From Isohypsibius dastychi (taxonomy: Eukaryota > Tardigrada > Eutardigrada > Parachela > Isohypsibiidae), in the NCBI GenBank assembly GCA_034696485.1, contig JAQIWT010001128.1, forward strand, positions 1-12,302: a DNA stretch of 12,302 nucleotides. The letters run 5' to 3'. Below, one piece after another: positions 7,338 to 12,302 of this stretch. A program made the position numbers and the translations under genes. Numbering within the stretch: position 1 is the first letter of the stretch; the number at the start of each line of letters is the position of its first letter. The notes under the pieces were generated by a model. It had not been told where the DNA came from and ran no database searches. It was given only the letters and a program-made list of their open reading frames with translations.

Positions 7338-7988
7338 TTGCTGTGCTGACGGCTAGACCATATGATAAATCCATTCTAGATATAATCATTACATGAAAAT
7401 ATTGTATTGTTATATGGCAAATTCCTCACCCATTTGGATCGCTGATTATTGCATCTCTTGGCTCGCCCTCGAATACAAGGTATGGTTCCACCACTATGAA
7501 GAGGTCAACATACGTAATTGATGATTTCAGGAAACTATGTAGCTGATTGGCAAGGTCACCAACGTATCGCGTCTGTAGCCGGCCAGAAACTTGATTCCTT
7601 GCAGCAAGGAATCATGTTTCCTGCCGGGCAAAAACATTGATCCGGTCAGAAGCTTGATTTCACATTTAACTCAATCCAAAGCTTTCTGCCCGTTTGATAT
7701 TTTTGAAAATATGTATTATTAGACATTTATACCACGCAAATGCAAATATGAACAAAAGGACTCGAAATCTTGGTATTCAACAGTGGAAAACAGCAAATCA
7801 TGGTTTTGGCCGGCCTCATTTAGGTAGAATCACCATTTCTGGCTGCAAATTCGTAATTTCTCAACAGCCCGTAATCACATCCTACGTGCTTTCACGTCAG
7901 ACGTGATACTGTCGTTCGCCATCCTTGGAATATGCACTCAGCATTGAGCAACATGCAAAAAAGCAAGAATCAAGTTTCTTGCTGAAGA
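7338..7988. other. Region 5' of the pol remnant, no gene; expected gag/protease/LTR not seen
   Basis: An intact Ty3/gypsy element would have its LTR, gag and protease here. I see no long frame, no Cys-His zinc knuckle, no convincing DTG/DSG protease block, and no stretch repeated beyond the pol end. The hairpin at 7578-7629 and a CACGTCAGACGTG half-palindrome (7892-7904) are the only structures noted. The element is therefore either 5'-truncated or too decayed here to read. Confidence 0.4.
7578..7629. repeat. Near-perfect hairpin with 3-base loop
   Basis: The left arm 7578-7601 and right arm 7605-7629 pair around the loop CAG. The inner ten pairs (TGATTCCTTG/CAAGGAATCA) are perfect. Further out there are about three mismatches and one bulge before a GC-rich base. 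A third, direct copy of the left arm (CCGGTCAGAAGCTTGATT, 16 of 18) follows at 7642-7659. Confidence 0.8.
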
Positions 7989-8790
7989 CTGACTCCGGCA
8001 CAGAACTTGACGGCGGCAACTGTGCCAGTCTGGGTTCCCCAGTGGAGGCTGGCACGGAAAAAACGGGAGCAAGCACAGAAATTGGTGGCACAACATGTCT
8101 CAGAAAGAATCATGGAACCTGCGAAGAGTCCATATCAGTCTCTCATTCACATGGTAAAAAAATCAATTAGAGACTACCGAATAGTTGGCAATTTTCGACA
8201 ACTTAACTTAGTAACAAAATTGCTTCGGTACACCATTCCTTATGTCAGTGATATTTTTAGACAACATGAGAAACTGCTCCTTCTTTACCAGTGTCAACCT
8301 CCGAGCTAGATTTTATCCCCTCACGATAGCCGAAAAGTCCAGGGACATTCTAACTCTCAGCACTCCTGCTGGTAATTTCCGGTACGTCACCTTACTCATG
8401 GGAATTCAATGTTCAACCACAATTTTCCAGCAGGCTCTCAACACATTAATGATCGACTTCCTATATCGCCATTGCACAGTTTATGTCGATGACATAAATC
8501 TCGCATCATAGAATTTCGAAAAGCATCTAGCAAACATTCAACTTGTTTTTGAAAGGCTTCGACAAGGAAATTTCGCCCTGAATCCAAATAATTGCAGCTT
8601 CGGATGTCCCTCGGCAAAGGTTCTCGGATATGTGATCTCTAGAGAGGGGCTTAAGCAAGACGAATCAAAAGTGGCAGCAGTCGTGAACTTTCCCCAGCCA
8701 AAGACAGTCACGCAACTACGTAGCTTCGTGGGACTGTGTAGCTTTTATCGGATCTTCAACCCCGGTTCTGCAAAGATTTCAGCACCTTTG
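7989..8790 (+). pseudogene. Reverse transcriptase domain of gypsy-like pol, broken
   Basis: The fingers lie at about 8010-8250 in one frame, with PVWVPQWRLA, then EPAKSPYQS and MVKK (the usual IEPS-SPY-SP...VKK block) and a degraded DYR-LN block. A one-base excess in the T-run 8254-8258 shifts the palm to the next frame. There, motif A reads FFTSVNL, with Asn (AAC, 8296-8298) where the metal-binding Asp should be. The following G and Q of the usual GFYQI are R and P. Motif C is intact: YVDD at 8482-8493. A TAG stop follows at 8509-8511, but homology continues (VFERLRQGNFALN, LGYVISREGL, then QLRSFVGLCSFYR). The enzyme would be inactive on two counts: the frame breaks and loss of the motif A Asp. 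Confidence 0.9.
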
Positions 8791-9287
8791 TGCGATTTCT
8801 TCTCTGGCCCGAACAGAAAAAGAAGAACGACCTTATCGACTGGACAGAAGTTCATCAACTGGCTTTCGAGACCCTTAAAGAAAAAATGATGACAGCACCC
8901 GTTCTCGCCCACTTTCAGGACGACCTGGATACAATCATTCATGTTGATAGCTCGAATGCCACTTGTGGAGCAGTTCTGGCTCAAAAACACCCTGAAGGAA
9001 CCAAGCCTGTCTCTTATTGCTCCCGCAAGTTTACGCGCCCGGAACACCTTTCGAGTGCGATAGAACGAGAATGTACCGGTCTAGTCTTTGCGGTCGAACG
9101 ATTTCGGCATTACCTTGTCGTACGACCTTGTCAGATTGTGACTGACCATCACAGTCTGTTATGGATGCAGTCACTTAGGACCAGCAATTCCAAGTCAGCA
9201 TGATGGGCAGCTTTTCTTGCCGGCTTTGAGCTAAATATTGTTCATCGCAGCGGAAAACAGCATTCAGATGCCGATGCCCCGTTTCGG
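8791..9287 (+). pseudogene. RNase H domain of gypsy-like pol, one stop
   Basis: Reached by a one-base loss near 8785-8792. It starts with the connection segment WTEVHQLAFETLKEKM...APVL. All four acidic RNase H residues are visible: Asp in HVDSS (8946-8948), Glu in ERECTG (9069-9071), Asp in TDHHSLL (9144-9146) and Asp in ADAPFR (9273-9275). The last block is ADALSR in most elements. A TGA at 9201-9203 falls just before WAAFLAGFE, where the family usually has Arg-Trp, consistent with CGA to TGA. Apart from this stop the frame runs on unbroken into integrase. Confidence 0.88.
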
Positions 9288-10424
9288 GCCGCGGTCTACC
9301 CAGCACCCAAAGACGATCCCGTAGCAGACCCGCTTTCACTAATTTATATGTTATACATGAACCGACTTGATATCCGTGCGAAACAACTAACAGATAAATT
9401 CTGTCAACAGATCCTCAGTGTATTGAAAAACCGAGTCCAGATTACAACGGAAAGACAAAAGCGGCTTGCCAAAGGATGACACATTGATGATGGAATTTTC
9501 TACCTATCCTCGAGCTCCGACGGCCTCCGCGAAGATACCTTTGTGCTCCCAAAGTCCATGCAACTTTTCATCTGTGCCACCGTACACGATGAAAAGGCCA
9601 GACTCGCACACTTGGGATTCAAAAAGTGCTTGGTAGCAGTTGCGAGCCGATCCTACTTTCCCAAGATGGCGAAGCTCGGAAGGCGCTATTGTGCCAGCTG
9701 CAGAATCTGCAACTCTCGTGGTTGGGCCAGACACGAGAAGGTTGGAAACCTGCAAAGCCCTCCTGTACCTCCACGCATCTTCCACTCGATATGTGTGGAC
9801 ACGGTGAATCCCCTACCGAAAAGTGGCAACCATCGATACACCCTGACATGTGTTTGTGAGTTGTCCTCTTTCCTCATTGCCAAGCCAGTTGCGAATCACA
9901 CCGCGGCAACGGTCGCTAAGTTCTTGATGAACGACGTGTTTTTACGCTTTTCATTTCCTCATACCATAAGAAGTGACCGAGGAGGAGACTTGATGGGAGC
10001 AGTTGTTCAAAACTTGCTTAAAAGTCTACACATCCAACATCACCCGAGTTCGGGTTGGCAGCCCCAAACGACAGGAGCTGTCGAGCGCAGCCAACGCCCG
10101 CTCGGCCGTCTTCTAAGCAAGATTTGCTCGGAGAACCAGAAAGACCATGCCATGGGCAGTCTTCGCAATGAATGCGAGTGTCCACTCCGTGACTCAGCTC
10201 AGCCCGTTCCAGATTGTTCATGGAGTTGAATGCGTTTCTCCGTTTGAAGTGACGCTGCCCCTGAAGTCATCTGAGCCCTTCGTCACTAAGGTCGCCGAAC
10301 GGGTTCAAGACCTGTATGAATATGCGGCCGCTAACATACAAGAGCATAAGCTCTATGCGGAGAACTATTACAACGTAGATCAGAAACAGGTCTCACACAA
10401 ACCTGGAACAAAGTTCTTCTGTTT
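9288..10424 (+). pseudogene. Integrase of gypsy-like pol, DDE core intact but frames broken
   Basis: After a linker with a TGA stop at 9477-9479 comes the HHCC zinc domain: His at 9585 and 9609, Cys at 9699 and 9708 (C-R-I-C). The catalytic core has Asp in CVDTVNPLP (9798-9800), Asp in RSDRGGDL (9975-9977) and Glu in GAVERSQ (10083-10085). Between the second Asp and the Glu lie 35 residues, the classical D,D35E spacing. Near 10140-10155 an extra base shifts the frame; homology resumes as AVFAMNASVHSVTQLSPFQ, then VHG. A second shift, by one lost base, occurs near 10414-10424 before the GPY/F module. As encoded the protein is interrupted, but no catalytic residue is changed. Confidence 0.9.
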
Positions 10425-11087
10425 GCGCCACATCGTAATGGAAAATCAGCGAAAAAACTCTTGCACCCTTGGCAGGGACCATATGAGACAGTTGCTCTGA
10501 CTGCCTCCGATAACTATACCATCACCTACTATCGTCCTGGATCCCATAACCCAGCCGTAGTCAACATTGCTCGTCTCAAACCGTTTCTCCACCGAGATAT
10601 TTTTTCCGACACAGACTATGACGACGATAAAAAGCCACTAGCAGCATCGAATCTTACATCTGACTCTAGTGAGCCAGAAGCTGGAAACTTGGTGCCAACT
10701 AATTGCCCGATAGCATCAAAGAATAAGGTACCGCAATCTACTGAATCGTCTTCCGAATGAGATGACCTGCCAGAAATGATCGTCAATTCAGCGAAATTCA
10801 AGCAACTTGGCTCGACAGCTCAGAACTCAACTGAACCAAGCGGTCCCTCACGCAAACCGGATCAGAACAAAGCTGCCACTGTCCACACTATACTGCATGC
10901 GAAACCTTACCAGATGTGCCCAGCCCTAGACCCGGCGTCTACCAGGTGTGTGGCCTTGAGAAGACCTAGAAACATCATCAAGAGCATCTCCTGTGGTGCA
11001 AGCTTAAACTCAGTTCAAGTCAGTAAGTTTTTCTGGGGATCGTTTGACACGATCGCCAGCAACAACAGGAAGACTCTCTCCACTGAA
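10425..11087 (+). pseudogene. Integrase C-terminal GPY/F module and pol tail
   Basis: PWQGPYETV with GPY at 10476-10484 is the GPY/F module at the C-terminal end of many Ty3/gypsy integrases, which helps multimerisation and DNA binding. NIARLKPFL follows, then an acidic, serine-rich tail (SDTDYDDDKKP). A TGA at 10758-10760 sits between SSSE and DDLPEM in an otherwise open frame that continues to a TAA at 11088-11090. I see no chromodomain. The tail beyond 10760 has no motif I recognise, and could be natural pol tail or chance open sequence. Confidence 0.7.
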
Positions 11088-11117
11088 TAATGCAGAAAAA
11101 ATTTCTTCTACTCTTGA

Positions 11118-11403
11118 TTGTTTCGGAAACCAGATGACCAAATCTGCTTACACAAACTCGTACTCCTTCGTAAAGTAGCCAAATCCAGCGTCAAGATGGC
11201 TGTCGACATCATCTACCACCACCGCAAACTGCATTGTGGAGAAACCGAACTCTATGTAATGGACAATGACGTCATCTCTGCTCTTGGTTCTTTGCACACT
11301 CCAAAACAGACTGGGTTCGCAATCAAGAACTTTGTAACGTTTGTTGAGTCGGACATCGAAACACCACGAAAACTTAATTGCGACTACCAAATGATCATGC
11401 AAG
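11118..11403 (+). CDS. Unassigned exon-like open frame ending at a strong splice donor
   Basis: An open frame of about 95 codons with many C-ending codons (GAC, ATC, TAC, CAC). It ends at CAAG|GTAAGG (donor GT at 11404-11405). Its in-frame ATG in best context is at 11194-11205 (KMAVDIIYHHRKL). An acceptor-like pyrimidine tract ending in CCAG lies at about 11103-11132. I recognise no domain. No continuing exon is evident before the window ends. It could be a host exon, a captured fragment, or further 3' sequence of the retrotransposon, whose last frame it shares. Confidence 0.3.
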
Positions 11404-11440
11404 GTAAGGATGGGCCTAACAACAGAAGAGCCGAAATGGT

Positions 11441-11534
11441 GTTATGTTATAACGAGTTCAACAATGTTATAACGTGCTTAACATTCTTAACATTGTCATA
11501 ACAAATGATTTCCAGTGGCTCGTTATGTTATGTT
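11441..11534. repeat. GTTATG/GTTATAAC-rich repeat block A
   Basis: Rich in GTTATGTTATAAC, GTTATAAC and TTAACAT phrases, ending CTCGTTATGTTATGTT. Its right two thirds (from about 11462) align with block B near the window end in the same orientation: ATGTTATAAC, GCTtAACAT, CTaACA, CCAG, CTCGTTATGTTATGTT. Confidence 0.65.
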
Positions 11535-12210
11535 GAAGCTCCTGACGGGGCAGATACATATCTGACGATTATCTTTCATGCTGTTTCTACGTCGATCTCA
11601 CTTTTTTGCTTAGTTTTCAAGTTTCCCTGGGTTGCAGAATCAATCAAATCTTATTTTTGAGAAGCTAGTCTTCATGTACTGTAATATGAACTACGAGTTT
11701 AAGTGAATGAACTAGATGTTGTGGAAGGATGCGTGAGCCGGTTATCGCAGCCACGCTGTCTGGTTTAGAACTGCCTTGTACTGTATAAGATAACTCCACA
11801 GAAGACCCGCTGATTCACTGGGTTCGAAATAAAGTCTAAAACCAGCTCGAAAATCTGTCAAATTATCCTGTCTGTTTTCATCTTGCCAGAATATGAGGAT
11901 GTTATGTGCTGAGTTTTTCTTTTCCCAATTTGCCCCAAAAGGTTCTTTCGTTGATGGGACCAAATTTTCGTGGTGTGACAGAGAAGTTAACGATGTATGG
12001 TAAAATTGACCTTATTATCAATGGTATAAATACAATTGCAGTTGGTCTATTGCAATAGACTCATGAGACTCAGAGAAGCTCAATGGCAGACCTGTCAAAA
12101 TTTGATGACTTTGATTCAAATTATTCACAAATCTGGTTTGCTTATCCAGCGCTATGCTGTTTTTGTTTTATCCCGTATATAAAACTCACATGTTAACACG
12201 ATTCACACTT
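11535..12210. other. Sequence between the two GTTATG blocks, no gene
   Basis: No reading frame of note; a 73-codon minus frame at 11742-11963 resembles nothing. Structures seen: a perfect 16-bp palindrome GTCTATTGCAATAGAC (12045-12060) and a TATA-box-like TATATAAAA (12176-12184) about 30 bases before block B. If blocks A and B are ends of one element, this is its interior. Confidence 0.35.
12045..12060. repeat. Perfect 16-bp palindrome
   Basis: GTCTATTGCAATAGAC equals its own reverse complement. It is followed by TCATGAGACTC, which contains the shorter palindrome CTCATGAG. No function assigned. Confidence 0.6.
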
Positions 12211-12302
12211 CCCGTTATGTTATGTTATTACATAACGTTATAACATGTTATAACAGGCTAACATATCTAACAGAAGGTGCCAGCCTCGTTATGTTATGTT
12301 AT
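12211..12302. repeat. GTTATG/GTTATAAC-rich repeat block B, cut by window end
   Basis: Begins CCCGTTATGTTATGTTATT, has several overlapping palindromes (CATAACGTTATAACATGTTATAAC region, 12231-12254) and ends CTCGTTATGTTATGTTAT at the last base. The internal order of phrases matches block A, with shorter spacing. Confidence 0.65.

Larger units (their letters stand above)
7989..11087 (+). mobile_element. Degenerate Ty3/gypsy (Metaviridae-type) retrotransposon, pol region only
   Basis: The domain order reverse transcriptase - RNase H - integrase is that of Ty3/gypsy elements (Ty1/copia has integrase first). Pol is spread over frames 3, 1, 3, 1, 3 by single-base indels near 8254-8258, 8785-8792, 10140-10155 and 10414-10424. 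It also carries in-frame stops at 8509 (TAG), 9201, 9477 and 10758 (all TGA). No gag, protease, primer-binding site, polypurine tract or LTR pair was found within the window, so both outer limits are approximate. The element is not autonomous. The copy is old enough to carry many lesions, yet the protein homology remains easy to read. Confidence 0.92.

Noticed and set aside
7925-8010. Retroviral-type aspartic protease suggested by TDSGTEL near 7990
   Set aside because: DSG alone is not enough. The surrounding hydrophobic and ILG blocks are missing, and the frame differs from the adjacent reverse transcriptase.
7100-12200. LTR pair for the gypsy element
   Set aside because: I compared the sequence on each side of pol by eye and found no shared long stretch with TG...CA ends. 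The GTTATG blocks lie only on the right.

Overview
This window is metazoan nuclear DNA rather than bacterial. Coding sequence is split by GT-AG introns, two of them only 55 and 57 bases long. There is no operon-like packing, and most of the length is transposon sequence. The fatty acid-binding protein, the short introns and a decayed Ty3/gypsy element would fit a flatworm (Platyhelminthes, perhaps a trematode or relative). That placement is inference only.

Layout, left to right. Bases 1-1035 form a non-autonomous TTAA-flanked element, most likely of the piggyBac superfamily. Bases 1036-2079 hold no gene I can defend. Bases 2080-2803 hold a three-exon fatty acid-binding protein (FABP) gene on the + strand; its exon 1 carries a one-base frameshift. 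Bases 3712-4348 hold a two-exon gene on the - strand for a 193-residue, four-pass membrane protein of unknown family. Bases 5268-6741 are a foldback transposon: long inverted arms built largely from 7-bp tandem repeats (28 units left, 15 right), flanked by an exact 9-bp target duplication. Only 33 bp separate its target duplication from a second inverted-repeat element at 6784-7074. Bases 7085-7337 hold an unassigned minus-strand reading frame, and 7578-7659 a hairpin with an extra copy of one arm. About 7989-11087 is a dead Ty3/gypsy pol (reverse transcriptase, RNase H, integrase) with at least four frameshifts and four in-frame stops, no recognisable gag or protease, and no LTRs that I could find. 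After it come an unassigned exon-like frame ending at a strong splice donor (11403) and two related GTTATG-rich blocks (11441-11534 and 12211 to the window end).

The two host genes are unrelated in function as far as the sequence shows. FABP would carry hydrophobic ligands in the cytosol; the tetraspan protein would sit in a membrane. The rest is a record of at least four independent mobile-element insertions. The most unusual object is the foldback element, which has both a clean target duplication and tandem-repeat arms of unequal length.
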